A stretch of DNA of 64,000 nt from NCBI RefSeq assembly GCF_000236585.1, contig NC_017278.1:868001-932000 (forward strand), given 5' to 3'. Shown piece by piece: positions 9,748-18,333 of this stretch (its first letter is position 1; each line of letters begins with the position of its first letter). The stretch is from Thermus sp. CCB_US3_UF1 (GTDB lineage Bacteria > Deinococcota > Deinococci > Deinococcales > Thermaceae). Made by a program: the position numbers and the translations under genes. The notes below the pieces were generated by a model, which saw only the letters and a list, made by a program, of their open reading frames with translations, did not search any database and was not told where the DNA came from.

Positions 9748-10882
9748 ATGGAACCCGTGCGCCTTCTCCACACCGCCGACTGGCACCTGGGCAAGGTCCT
9801 CAAGGGGGTGGACCGCACCCCGGAGATCGGCGAGGCCCTGAAGGCCCTCCTGGAGATCGCGGCCAAGGAGCGGGTGGACGCGGTGCTGGTTTCGGGCGAC
9901 CTCTTTGACCGCCCCCAGGTTTCCGCGGAGGCCGAGGCCCAGGCGGTGGAGTTTTTCCTGAGGCTAAGGGAGCTGGGGATACCCGCCCTGGTCATCGCCG
10001 GCAACCACGACCCCAAGGAGCGCCTCGAGGCCCTGGCCCCCCTCTTCGCCTTGGCGGGGGCGGCGGTGCGGGGGAGGCCCCTCTTCCGGGAGGAGGGGGG
10101 GGGTGGTGGCCCTGGGGGGGGTGGAGGCGGCCCTTCTGCCCTTCGTCTCCGAGCGGATCCTGGTGAAGCGGGTCTTCCAGGAGGCGGAGGAGCGCCACCG
10201 CAGCTACGCCGAGGCCATGCGCCGCATCCTGGCCAACCTGGAAAGCCCTCTGATGCTGGCCCACTTCGCCCTGGAGGGGGCCAGGCCGGGGGCGGGGGAG
10301 TTCGCCTTCCACCTTTGGGGGAGCTACGCCGTTCCCCCCTCCGCCCTGCCCCTTTCGGCCCGTTACCTGGCCCTGGGGCACATCCACCGCCAGCAGCAGG
10401 TTTCCGAGGCCCCCCTGGCCTGGTACCCGGGAAGCCTGGTCCAGCTGGACTTCGGCGAGGGGGAGGAGGCGGAGCGGGGAGCCCTTTTGGTGGAGCTTCC
10501 CCCCTCGGGCCCTCCCCGGGTCCACCCCATACGGGAGCGCTGGGGTAGGCCCCTTAGGACCTTCCGCCTGCGCAAGGAGGAGCTTGACGCCCGCTTGGCT
10601 GAGATGGAGCGCTTCCCCGGCTACCTGCGCCTGGTGGTGGAGGGGAGGCTTTCCCCAGAGGAAAGGGAGCGGCTCTTTCGGGCCCTGCCCCATCTCCTGG
10701 CCGTGGAGGCCGCGGGGATGGTGGAGGCCGGGGAGGGGGAGGCCATGGGGGCCCACCTGGGGTTCAAGGAGGCCTACGCCCGCTACCTAGAAACCCGGGG
10801 GCGGAAGGAGGAGGCCCTTTTGGAGCGCTTCGTAAAGGTACTGGAGGAGGTGGAGCTTGCGGCCCTTGCGCCTGGAGCTTGA
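9748..10882 (+). pseudogene. sbcD: Exonuclease subunit SbcD, frameshifted at a G9 tract
   Basis: SbcD (Mre11 family) is the nuclease partner of SbcC. The first frame (9748 to about 10100) carries the phosphodiesterase motifs HTADWHLGK, GDLFDRP and GNHDPKE. The rest (about 10103-10882) is in the next frame and carries GHIHRQQQ and the capping domain. The break is at nine consecutive G residues, 10095-10103; eight would restore an ordinary SbcD of ~377 residues. All active-site motifs are otherwise intact and sbcC overlaps downstream, so this may be an assembly error, a recent mutation, or a slippage-corrected gene rather than a decayed one. Confidence 0.85.
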
Positions 10883-13730
10883 GGGCTTCGGCCCCTACCG
10901 GGAAGCGCAGGCGGTGGACTTTTCCGATGTGGAGCTCTTCGCCATCACCGGGCCCACGGGGAGCGGGAAGAGCACCCTCCTGGACGCCATGGCCTTCGCC
11001 CTCTATGGCCGCGTGCCCCGGGTGGGGCGGAGCGTGAAGGAGCTCAAGCACCCCGCGGTCCCCGAGGCCCGGGTGCGCCTGGTCTTCCAGGTGGGGGGAC
11101 GGGTTTTCCGCGTGGACCGGGTCCGGGGGAGGCGGAGCGAGGACCGGCTTTTTGAGATCCTGCCCCAAGGGGAGCGCCTTCTGCCCCTGGAGCGCCAGGC
11201 GGAGTTCAACGAGCGGATGGCCCAGATCCTGGGCCTTTCCTACGAGGCCTTCACCCGGGCCCTCCTCCTGCCCCAAGGGGAGTTTGACCGCTTCCTCAAG
11301 GGGGAAGCCCGGGAGCGGCACGAGATCCTGGCGGACCTCTTTGGGCTTGCCCTGTTGGAGCGGGCCCGGGAAAGGGCCGCCGAAAGGCGCTCGGCCCTTC
11401 TGGAGGAGAAGGGGCACCTGGAGGGGGAGCTCCGCCCTCTGGAGGGGGCCACCCTCGAGGCCAAGGAGGCCCTGGAGGGGGAGCTTCAGGGCCTGCGGAA
11501 GGAGATCGCCCGGCTTACCCGGGAGGAAGGGCGCCTGGCGGAGGAGGCCAAAGGGGCGCAGGAGGCCCTCCGCCTCCTTCGGGAGCGGCACGCCCTGGAG
11601 TCCTGGCGGGCCCGCCTCCAGGCGGAGGCCCCGGCCATGGCCGCCCTGGAGGCGCGGCTTGCCCGGGCGGCGGAGGCGGAGCGGGCCCTGCCCCTTTGGC
11701 GGGACCTCCGCGCCAAGGAGGAGGCCCTCAAGGGGACGCAAGGGGAGCGGCAAGGGGTGGAGGCCCGGCTTGCCGACCTGATGGAGGCCCGGCGGGCCCT
11801 AGCCTTTTCCCCCGAGGCCCTAAGGGCCGCCCGGGAGGCCCTTCTGGAGGCCCAGGAGCTAAAGGCCCTGGAGGCCCTCTGGCGCCGGGTGGGCACGCAA
11901 GCCCACCCTACCCCCCGCCTGGACCCGGCGGCCCTGGAGGGGGTGCTGGCGGAGGAGGACCGCCTGGCGCGGGAGGCCGAGGCCCTAAGGGCCTGGGCCC
12001 GGGCCAAGGCCCGGCGCGAGGAGGAGGAAAAGGCCCTTTCCCGCCTCCAGGAAGAGCTCTCGGCCCTGGAGAGGGAAGGGAAGGCCCTTCGGGCCGAGGC
12101 GGAAAGGGTGGAAGGGGCCTTGCAGGCGGCCACCGCCCACCGCCTTAAGGAGGAAGTGGCCGCCCTAAGGGCGCGCAAGGAGGAGTTGGAAAGGGAGCGG
12201 GCCCGCCTGGAAAGGGCCTTGGAAGAGCTGGCCCGGGAGGAGCGGCGCCTTGGCCTTTGGGCCTACCGCGACCTCCTGGAGCCCGGGAAGCCCTGCCCCC
12301 TCTGCGGGGGGGTGGTCCACGCCCTGCCCCCCCTGGGGGAGCCCTCCCGGCTTGCCCTGGAGCGGCGTTCCCTGGAGGAGGAGCTCCAGGCCCTGCTCCG
12401 GCGGCTTGGGGCCCTGGAGGGGGAGCTGGCGGAGAAGGAGAAGGCCCTTTCCGCCCTTCCCGAGCCCCTTCCCGGGGACCTCGAGGCCCTGCAGACAACC
12501 CTGGAAGGGCTCAAGGAACGGTTGCAGGCCCTGCGGGAGGGGTATAGGGAGCTCCAGGGGAAGGCCAAGGCCATGCAGGAGGGGCTGGCGAGGCTTCGGG
12601 AGGAGGAAGCCCGCCTGGCCCCAAAAGGGGTGGAGGAGCCGGAGGCGGCCCTCCAGCAGGCGGAGCGGGCCCTGGCCGCCCTGAGGGCGGAAAAGGAGGC
12701 CCTGGGGGCGGGGCTTTACCGCCACCTCCAGGAGAGGACCGGGGGCCAGGGGGTGAAGGCCCACCTGGAGGCCCTCCGGGCCCGGGTGAAGGACCTGGAG
12801 GGGCAGGAGAGGGAGGACCAGCGGCTTTCCCAGGCCATCCAGGAGGCCGAGCACCGCCTGGCGGCCCTAAAGGCCAAGGAGGCCGAGCAGGAGCGGGCCC
12901 TGGCCGAGGCCCGGGCCCGGGTGGAAGGGCTTCTTCCCGAGAGGGAGGCGGAAGCCCTTTACCTTCCCCCAGGGGAGAAGGAGGCCCTGGAGGCCCAGCT
13001 GCGCACGCACCGGGAGGAGTGGGCGGAGGTGGAGGCCCGCCTGCGCGCCCTTCCCCCGGCCCCGCCCCTTTCCCTGGAGGAGGCCGAGGCAAGGGTCCAG
13101 CAGGCCCAGAAGGTCCTGGAGGAAAGCCGGAAGGCCCTGGAGGACCTAAAGCGGCGGGAAGCGGTCCTGGAGGAGCGCCTAAGGGGGCTAGAGAGGGATC
13201 TGGACCGCCGCCGGGAGCTGGAGGGCCGCCTGGCCCAGGTGGCCCAGGAGGTGGCTCTGTGGGAGAAGCTGGCCCTGGACCTCCAGCGGCACAACTTCCC
13301 CACCTACCTCCTGGGCCTGCGGCAGCAGCACCTGGTGGCGCGGGCCGACGAGCTCCTCCACACCCTTTCCGGAGGGCGGTACCGGCTGCGGGCCCGGGGG
13401 AGTGAGTACGCGGTGCTGGACCTCTGGACGGACGCGGAGCGCCCGGTCAAGACCCTTTCCGGGGGGGAGAGCTTCCTGGCCAGCCTGGCCCTGGCCCTGG
13501 CCCTTTCCGAGGAGCTTTCCCAGGGGAGGCTTGGGGCCCTTTTCCTGGACGAGGGCTTTGGCACCCTGGACCCGGAAACCCTGGAGCTGGTGGCCGGGGT
13601 GCTGGAGAGCCTGCCCACCCGGGGGCGGTTGGTGGGCATCGTCACCCATGTGGAGGCCCTGGCGGAGCGGCTTCCCGCCCGGCTTCGGGTGCGCAAGCAC
13701 CTCTCGGGGAGCCGGGTGGAGTGGGCCTAG
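10857..13730 (+). CDS. sbcC: Exonuclease subunit SbcC (Rad50-like SMC ATPase)
   Basis: A 957-residue Rad50/SbcC ATPase that works with SbcD on DNA ends and hairpins. The N-terminal Walker A is GPTGSGKST near residue 33. Two long Glu/Arg/Leu-rich coiled coils flank a zinc hook CPLC near residue 480. The C-terminal signature is LSGGESFLASLALALAL, with Walker B LGALFLDEGFGTLD. The TTG start at 10857 overlaps the sbcD 3' end by 26 bp and has GGAGGAGGTGGAG just upstream, so translation is probably coupled to sbcD. This makes the sbcD frameshift functionally relevant for sbcC. Confidence 0.93.
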   Translation: MRPLRLELEGFGPYREAQAVDFSDVELFAITGPTGSGKSTLLDAMAFALYGRVPRVGRSVKELKHPAVPEARVRLVFQVGGRVFRVDRVRGRRSEDRLFEILPQGERLLPLERQAEFNERMAQILGLSYEAFTRALLLPQGEFDRFLKGEARERHEILADLFGLALLERARERAAERRSALLEEKGHLEGELRPLEGATLEAKEALEGELQGLRKEIARLTREEGRLAEEAKGAQEALRLLRERHALESWRARLQAEAPAMAALEARLARAAEAERALPLWRDLRAKEEALKGTQGERQGVEARLADLMEARRALAFSPEALRAAREALLEAQELKALEALWRRVGTQAHPTPRLDPAALEGVLAEEDRLAREAEALRAWARAKARREEEEKALSRLQEELSALEREGKALRAEAERVEGALQAATAHRLKEEVAALRARKEELERERARLERALEELAREERRLGLWAYRDLLEPGKPCPLCGGVVHALPPLGEPSRLALERRSLEEELQALLRRLGALEGELAEKEKALSALPEPLPGDLEALQTTLEGLKERLQALREGYRELQGKAKAMQEGLARLREEEARLAPKGVEEPEAALQQAERALAALRAEKEALGAGLYRHLQERTGGQGVKAHLEALRARVKDLEGQEREDQRLSQAIQEAEHRLAALKAKEAEQERALAEARARVEGLLPEREAEALYLPPGEKEALEAQLRTHREEWAEVEARLRALPPAPPLSLEEAEARVQQAQKVLEESRKALEDLKRREAVLEERLRGLERDLDRRRELEGRLAQVAQEVALWEKLALDLQRHNFPTYLLGLRQQHLVARADELLHTLSGGRYRLRARGSEYAVLDLWTDAERPVKTLSGGESFLASLALALALSEELSQGRLGALFLDEGFGTLDPETLELVAGVLESLPTRGRLVGIVTHVEALAERLPARLRVRKHLSGSRVEWA

Positions 13731-13826
13731 GGGTAGGTTTGTCCCTGGGCGGCCCCATACCCCTTGGGGTACCCTGAGGGTGCCCGGTAACCCTACCCCC
13801 TTCCCCACCGGGTAAGGAGGTGCGCC

Positions 13827-14204
13827 GTGAAGAAGGCCAAGGACATCATGTCCACCCAGGTGGTGATGATCCAAGGGGCGGCCACGGTGAAGGAGGCCAT
13901 CAACCTCATGAAGGAAACGGGCCTCCGGGCCCTCATCGTGGACCGCCGCCACGAGGAGGACGCCTACGGCATCGTCACGGAAACGGATATCGTCTACAAG
14001 GTGATCGCCTACGGCAAGGACCCGGCCACGGTCCAGATCCACGAGATCATGACCAAGCCGGTGATCGCCGTGAACCCCGACCTGGGGGTGGAGTACGTGG
14101 CCCGGCTTTTCGCCAACACCGGGATCCGCCGCGCCCCCGTGATCCAGGGGGAGGTGATCGGCATCGTTTCCGTCACGGACATCCTGCATAAGGCGGTGTT
14201 CTAA
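13827..14204 (+). CDS. CBS-domain pair protein
   Basis: A 125-residue protein made only of two CBS motifs (residues about 1-65 and 66-125) with the usual 'DIMST..VV' and 'EIMTKPV..V' openings and ITD/VTD endings. Stand-alone CBS pairs bind adenosyl ligands such as AMP, ATP or SAM and act as sensors; the ligand and target here are unknown. The GTG start follows AAGGAGGTG at good spacing. The 96-bp upstream region contains a CCCCTTGGGG palindrome but no promoter I would defend. A strong terminator follows, so the gene is probably monocistronic. Confidence 0.88.
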   Translation: MKKAKDIMSTQVVMIQGAATVKEAINLMKETGLRALIVDRRHEEDAYGIVTETDIVYKVIAYGKDPATVQIHEIMTKPVIAVNPDLGVEYVARLFANTGIRRAPVIQGEVIGIVSVTDILHKAVF

Positions 14205-14216
14205 GATGCCCGCCCC

Positions 14217-14245
14217 AAGGGCGGCCTTGGGGCCGCCCTTTTCTT
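14217..14245 (+). terminator. Intrinsic terminator after CBS-domain gene
   Basis: A perfect 10-bp stem (AAGGGCGGCC / GGCCGCCCTT, loop TTGG) is followed by a T-rich run (TTTTCTT). It starts 12 bp after the stop codon. Confidence 0.85.
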
Positions 14246-14272
14246 GACCCGGTCCAAGCTCTTTTTTAGACT
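14244..14272 (+). promoter_or_regulatory. Consensus-like promoter of pectin-acetylesterase-like gene
   Basis: TTGACC (14244-14249), a 17-bp spacer, then TAGACT (14267-14272). The predicted start site near 14279 leaves about 11 nt of leader that carries a GGAGGTGA Shine-Dalgarno before ATG 14290. The -35 box starts within the T-run of the preceding terminator. Confidence 0.7.
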
Positions 14273-14289
14273 GGGGGCGGAGGTGAACA

Positions 14290-15279
14290 ATGCGGCGGTT
14301 TTTGGCCCTCTTGTTGTTCCTTGGTCTGGCCCTGGCCCAGGGCCTCGAGGCCTTCTGGAAGGCGGTGGAGGTTCCGGGCGGCCTCTGCTCCGACGGCTCC
14401 CCCTACCGCTTCTACGTAAGCCCGGGGGATCCCAAGAGGCTCGTCCTGGACTTCCAGGGGGGCGGGGCCTGCTGGAACGCCGCCACCTGCAGCGCGGAGA
14501 GCCAGACCTACCGCAAGCGGGTGGACGTGCAGGAGCTCCTCCTGGCCCAGGGGATCTACAACCGCCTGAGCGCGGCCAACCCCTTCGCGGGCTGGACCCA
14601 TGTCTTCATCCCCTACTGCACCGGGGACCTGCACGTGGGCCGGGCCACGGTGGACTACGGGGGGTTCAGGGTCCACCACCAGGGGGCCAGGAACGTCCAG
14701 GGGGTCCTGGACTACGTCTTTAGGAACTACACCAACCCCGAACGGGTCTTCGTGACCGGGTGCTCCGCCGGGGCCTACGGGGCGGTCTTCTGGGCCGACC
14801 GGGTTCTTGCCGCCTACAAGGAGGCCCAGGTGGCGGTGTGCGGGGACGCCGGGGTGGGGGTGCGCACCGAGGGCTTCCCCGGCTTCGCGGTGTGGAACCC
14901 CCGGCTGCCCGAGGTCGCGGGGCTTTCTCCCAACCCCCAGGTGGCGGAGATCTACCTGGTCCTGGCCCGGGCCTTCCCCAAGGCCCGTTTCGCCCAGTAC
15001 ACCACGGCCTTGGACGGCACCCAGGTCTTCTTCTATGGCCTCATGAAGGGGGAGCGCACCCCCTCCGAGGCCACGGCCCGGGAGTGGGCGGAAGGGGCCC
15101 AAAGGGCCCTCCTCCTTCCCGCCCAGGCGGAGAACTACACCCTCTACCTGGCCCCCGGGAGCCAGCACTGCATCCTGCCCCGGCCCGAGCTCTACACCCT
15201 GAAGGTGGGGGAGGTGGCCTTCCTGGACTGGCTCAGGTCCCTGGCTGAGGGGAAGACCCCCCCTCGGGTGCGCCCCTGA
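14290..15279 (+). CDS. Pectin acetylesterase-like secreted hydrolase
   Basis: A 329-residue exported protein: signal peptide MRRFLALLLFLGLALAQ, then the plant-type pectinacetylesterase/Notum fold. The oxyanion-hole motif GGGACWN is at 57-63, the nucleophile Ser159 lies in GCSAGAYG, and a late SQHC gives the likely catalytic His. Several cysteines could form disulfides. Thermus homologues are often called VtpJ-therm, and the natural substrate is unknown. The gene has its own strong promoter and an excellent ribosome binding site. Its last 47 bp overlap the convergent HExxH gene. Confidence 0.82.
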   Translation: MRRFLALLLFLGLALAQGLEAFWKAVEVPGGLCSDGSPYRFYVSPGDPKRLVLDFQGGGACWNAATCSAESQTYRKRVDVQELLLAQGIYNRLSAANPFAGWTHVFIPYCTGDLHVGRATVDYGGFRVHHQGARNVQGVLDYVFRNYTNPERVFVTGCSAGAYGAVFWADRVLAAYKEAQVAVCGDAGVGVRTEGFPGFAVWNPRLPEVAGLSPNPQVAEIYLVLARAFPKARFAQYTTALDGTQVFFYGLMKGERTPSEATAREWAEGAQRALLLPAQAENYTLYLAPGSQHCILPRPELYTLKVGEVAFLDWLRSLAEGKTPPRVRP

Positions 15280-16012
15280 GGCCGAAGGCGGCGAACCAGT
15301 CCCGGAGCTCGGGGTAGAGGCTGAGGAGGAGGCGGTGCCCCTTCCTGCGGTCCAAGGGGGCCGCGTCCAGAAAGGCCCTAAGGAGCCTGTCCCCCTCCGC
15401 AAGGAGGGCCTCGGCCTTGAGGGTGAACTGGGCCTGGAACCAGAGGGCGCTTTCCAGGTTGCCCCGCCGCCTTTCGTAGGCGGAAAGGCTCCGCACCCTG
15501 GGGCTGAGCCCCGCCAGGTAGCGGCTCCAGGCCAGAAGGGTTTCCCCGAGCTCCGGCCTGGCCCCCTTCAGGCCCAGAAGGAAGAGGTAGTTGGCGAAGA
15601 ACTCGTCCAGCCAGCGGGCCCCCGTGCGCAGGCGCCAGGCCACCTGGACCGCGTGGGCGTACTCGTGCCCCAGGTTGAGGTCCAGGAGAAGGGCGGGCTC
15701 CCCCGGAGGGGGGCCTAGGGGGAGGAGGACCTCCCGCAGGCGGTGGAGGAGCCTTTCCGGGTAGGTGAGGGGGGCGTAGACGGCCAGGCCCTGGGGGCCC
15801 GTGTGCTGGAAGGGAAGGCCGTAAGGATAGGCCAGCCTTTGCCGCCAGTCCCTCTCCGAGAGGGCGTACAGGGTCACCGGGGGGATGGGGGCGTAGGCGG
15901 CGTAGACCGCCCGCAGGGCCAGGAGGTAGTCCCTAAGGGCCTGGGCCCTCAGGGCCCCGCCCTGGGAGGCGAAGGCGGGCAGGTGGGGGTGGGGGAGGGC
16001 GAGGAGGGGCAT
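15233..16012 (-). CDS. HExxH-motif putative metalloprotease-like protein
   Basis: A 259-residue protein without a clear signal peptide or membrane segment. I do not recognise the family, but it has HEYAH at 116-120 and an ordered Glu at 137 (DEFFANY), the HExxH..E spacing of gluzincin zinc peptidases. A ~60-residue Arg/Leu-rich helical tail follows. Its ATG overlaps the recG stop (ATGA, 16012), so it is translated in an operon after recG. Its 3' end overlaps the convergent esterase gene by 47 bp. Peptidase activity is inferred from the motif only. Confidence 0.6.
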   Translation of the reverse strand: MPLLALPHPHLPAFASQGGALRAQALRDYLLALRAVYAAYAPIPPVTLYALSERDWRQRLAYPYGLPFQHTGPQGLAVYAPLTYPERLLHRLREVLLPLGPPPGEPALLLDLNLGHEYAHAVQVAWRLRTGARWLDEFFANYLFLLGLKGARPELGETLLAWSRYLAGLSPRVRSLSAYERRRGNLESALWFQAQFTLKAEALLAEGDRLLRAFLDAAPLDRRKGHRLLLSLYPELRDWFAAFGLRGAPEGGSSPQPGT

Positions 16013-18309
16013 CAGATGACTTCGCGGAAACCGATGCGCTCGGCCTGGGCCCGGAGCTCCTCCTTGAGGGCCCGGTGCTCGGGGCGGGAGAGGTCCGGGT
16101 CCTCCTCCAGGATGCGCTTGGCCAGGGCCCGGGCCCGCTCAATGATCCCAGTGTCCTCCGCCAGGTCCCCCAGCTTCAGCTCGGGGTAGCCGGACTGGCG
16201 GGTGCCCCTCAGCTCCCCGGGGCCGCGCAGCTTCAGGTCCATCTCGGCGATGTAGAAGCCGTCCGTGGAGGCCTCCAGCACCTTGAGGCGCTTGAGGGTC
16301 TTCTGGCTTGCCTCCCCGGCGATGAGGATGGCGTAGCCCTCGAGGCCCCCCCGCCCCACCCGTCCCCGGAGCTGGTGGAGTTGCGCCAGGCCGAAGCGCT
16401 CCGCGTTCTCCACGATGATCAGGCTTGCCCGGGGGATGTCCACCCCCACCTCGATCACCGTGGTGGAGACCAGAAGGTCAAAGGCCCCCTGGCGGAAGGC
16501 CTCCATCACGGCATCCTTTTCCCGGGCGGGCATCTTCCCGTGGAGGAGGGCCATGCGCACCCCGGGGAGGAGGCCCCTTAGCTCCTCAAACAGGGTGGTG
16601 GCGGCCTTGAGGTCCAGCTCCTCTGATTCCTCAATGGCCGGGGCCACCACGAAGACCTGGTGCCCCTTGCGCACCTCCTCCCGGGCGAAGGCGTAGGCCT
16701 GGAGGCGGAGGCGGTGGGGGAGGACCTTGGTCTTCACCGGGATGCGCCCCGGGGGCATCTCGTCCAGGAGGCTCACCTCCAGGTCCCCGTAGAGGGTGAG
16801 GGCCAGGGAGCGGGGGATGGGGGTGGCGGACATGACCAGGACGTCCGGGGGCACCCGGGCCAGCTTGAGAAGGGCCCGCCGCTGCAGGACGCCGAAGCGG
16901 TGCTCCTCGTCCACCACCGCCAGGCCCAGGTCCCGGAAGCCCACCTTCTCCTGGATCAGGGCATGGGTGCCCACGGCCACCTGGGCCTCTCCCGAGGCCA
17001 AGCGGTCCAGGACGGCCTCCTTCTCCCTGAGGGTCATGGAGCCCAGGAGGAGTTCCACCCGCACCCCCAAGGGGAAGAGGTAGCGGGTGAGGTTTTGGTG
17101 GTGTTGCTTGGCCAGGATCTCCGTGGGGGCCATGAGGGCCCCCTGGGCCCCGTTTTGCGCCGCCAGGTAAAGGGCGAAGGCCGCCACCACCGTCTTCCCC
17201 GAGCCCACGTCCCCCTGGAGGAGGCGGGCCATCTGCCTGGGGCTTTGCATGTCGGAGGCGATCTCCCCCATAACCCTTTCCTGGGCCCGGGTGAGGGGGA
17301 AGGGCAGGGCCTCCTTGAAGGCCTCCACCCAGGCCTCCTCCACCCGGAAGCTCCGGCCCAAGACCATCCCCCCGGCGTCCAGGAGGGCCTTGATTTCCAG
17401 AAGGAGGTACTCCTGGAACTTGAGGCGGAGGAGGGCCCGCTTGAGGGCCTCCTCGTCCTCGGGGAAGTGGATGGCCCTTAGGGCCTCGGAGTAGTCCCCA
17501 AGCCCTTCCGCCTCCCGGTAGGGGGCCAGGGGATCGGGGAGGGGGAGGGCCCTTTGCAGGGCCTGGTGGACGGTGCGCCGCAGGAAGGCCTGGCCTATGC
17601 CCTCCTTGGCGGGGTAGATGGGGACGATGCGCCCGGTGGAAAGGGACTCGGTGCCCTCGTCCTCAAAGTGCTCCACCAGAAGCTGCACCCCGCCCCGCCG
17701 CTGCACCCGCCCGGTGACGATCAGGGTGGCCCCCACCTCCACCTGGGACAGGACCCAGGGCTGGTTGAACCAGACCAGGGTGAGCCGCCACCCCCAGGCG
17801 TCCTGGGCCCGCACCTGGACCAGCTGCATTCCCTTTTTGGGGGTCTTGAGGAGCTCCTTGGCCAGGACCTTCACCGCCAGGGTGGCCTTCTGGCCTTCCT
17901 CCAGGAAGCGCACCCCGGGCAGGGCCCGGCGGTCCTCGTAGCGGCGGGGGTAGTAGTGGAGCACGTCCCGCACCGTGCGCAGGGCCAGCTCGGCCAGCTT
18001 TTTCCGGCCCTGGGGGGGGGCGAGGAGGTGGGCGGGGTCCTCGGGGGAGAGGCTTCCCGGGGGCTTGGGGGCAGGGGGGGGCGGGGCGCCATCTTGCAGG
18101 AAGCGGATGGCCTCCTCCAGGATCCGCCGCCTTTCCTCGGGGGCCTTTTCCCCATAGCCCTGGAAGAGGCTGAGGAGCTCGGGAAAGGGGCGGGCCAGGT
18201 TCCGCACCAGGCCCTCGAGGCCCCCCACCACCACCTGGTCCTTGGCCCCATCCTTCAGCTCCCGGAGGATGGGCCTTAGGAGCCTTTCCCTAAGCTCCCC
18301 TTCCCTCAC
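16012..18309 (-). CDS. recG: ATP-dependent DNA helicase RecG
   Basis: About 765 residues. RecG remodels stalled replication forks and Holliday junctions. An N-terminal region with a proline-rich linker leads to the OB-fold wedge domain. The superfamily-2 helicase core follows, with Walker A GDVGSGKT, DEEH box VVDEEHRFG, SATPIPRS, and the late motifs VSTTVIEVGVDIP and HQLRGRVGRG. I chose GTG 18309 because TATCAT ends exactly 7 nt upstream on the minus strand. An in-frame ATG at 18318 would add three residues but overlaps that -10 element. It is divergent from the M16 pair and upstream of the HExxH gene. Confidence 0.95.
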   Translation of the reverse strand: MREGELRERLLRPILRELKDGAKDQVVVGGLEGLVRNLARPFPELLSLFQGYGEKAPEERRRILEEAIRFLQDGAPPPPAPKPPGSLSPEDPAHLLAPPQGRKKLAELALRTVRDVLHYYPRRYEDRRALPGVRFLEEGQKATLAVKVLAKELLKTPKKGMQLVQVRAQDAWGWRLTLVWFNQPWVLSQVEVGATLIVTGRVQRRGGVQLLVEHFEDEGTESLSTGRIVPIYPAKEGIGQAFLRRTVHQALQRALPLPDPLAPYREAEGLGDYSEALRAIHFPEDEEALKRALLRLKFQEYLLLEIKALLDAGGMVLGRSFRVEEAWVEAFKEALPFPLTRAQERVMGEIASDMQSPRQMARLLQGDVGSGKTVVAAFALYLAAQNGAQGALMAPTEILAKQHHQNLTRYLFPLGVRVELLLGSMTLREKEAVLDRLASGEAQVAVGTHALIQEKVGFRDLGLAVVDEEHRFGVLQRRALLKLARVPPDVLVMSATPIPRSLALTLYGDLEVSLLDEMPPGRIPVKTKVLPHRLRLQAYAFAREEVRKGHQVFVVAPAIEESEELDLKAATTLFEELRGLLPGVRMALLHGKMPAREKDAVMEAFRQGAFDLLVSTTVIEVGVDIPRASLIIVENAERFGLAQLHQLRGRVGRGGLEGYAILIAGEASQKTLKRLKVLEASTDGFYIAEMDLKLRGPGELRGTRQSGYPELKLGDLAEDTGIIERARALAKRILEEDPDLSRPEHRALKEELRAQAERIGFREVI

Positions 18310-18316
18310 GCTCCCC

Positions 18317-18326
18317 ATGATACCCT
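18317..18326. promoter_or_regulatory. Overlapping divergent leaderless-type -10 elements (recG / M16 pair)
   Basis: Minus strand: TATCAT (18317-18322) ends 7 nt before GTG 18309 of recG. Plus strand: TACCCT (18321-18326) ends 7 nt before GTG 18334 of the M16 gene. The two -10 elements overlap by 2 bp and only 24 bp separate the start codons. Confidence 0.5.
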
Positions 18327-18333
18327 TAGGCCT

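Noticed and set aside
13731-13826. Promoter or terminator in the sbcC-CBS gap.
   Set aside because: The CCCCTTGGGG palindrome lacks a T-run, and TTGTCC has no -10 at an acceptable distance.
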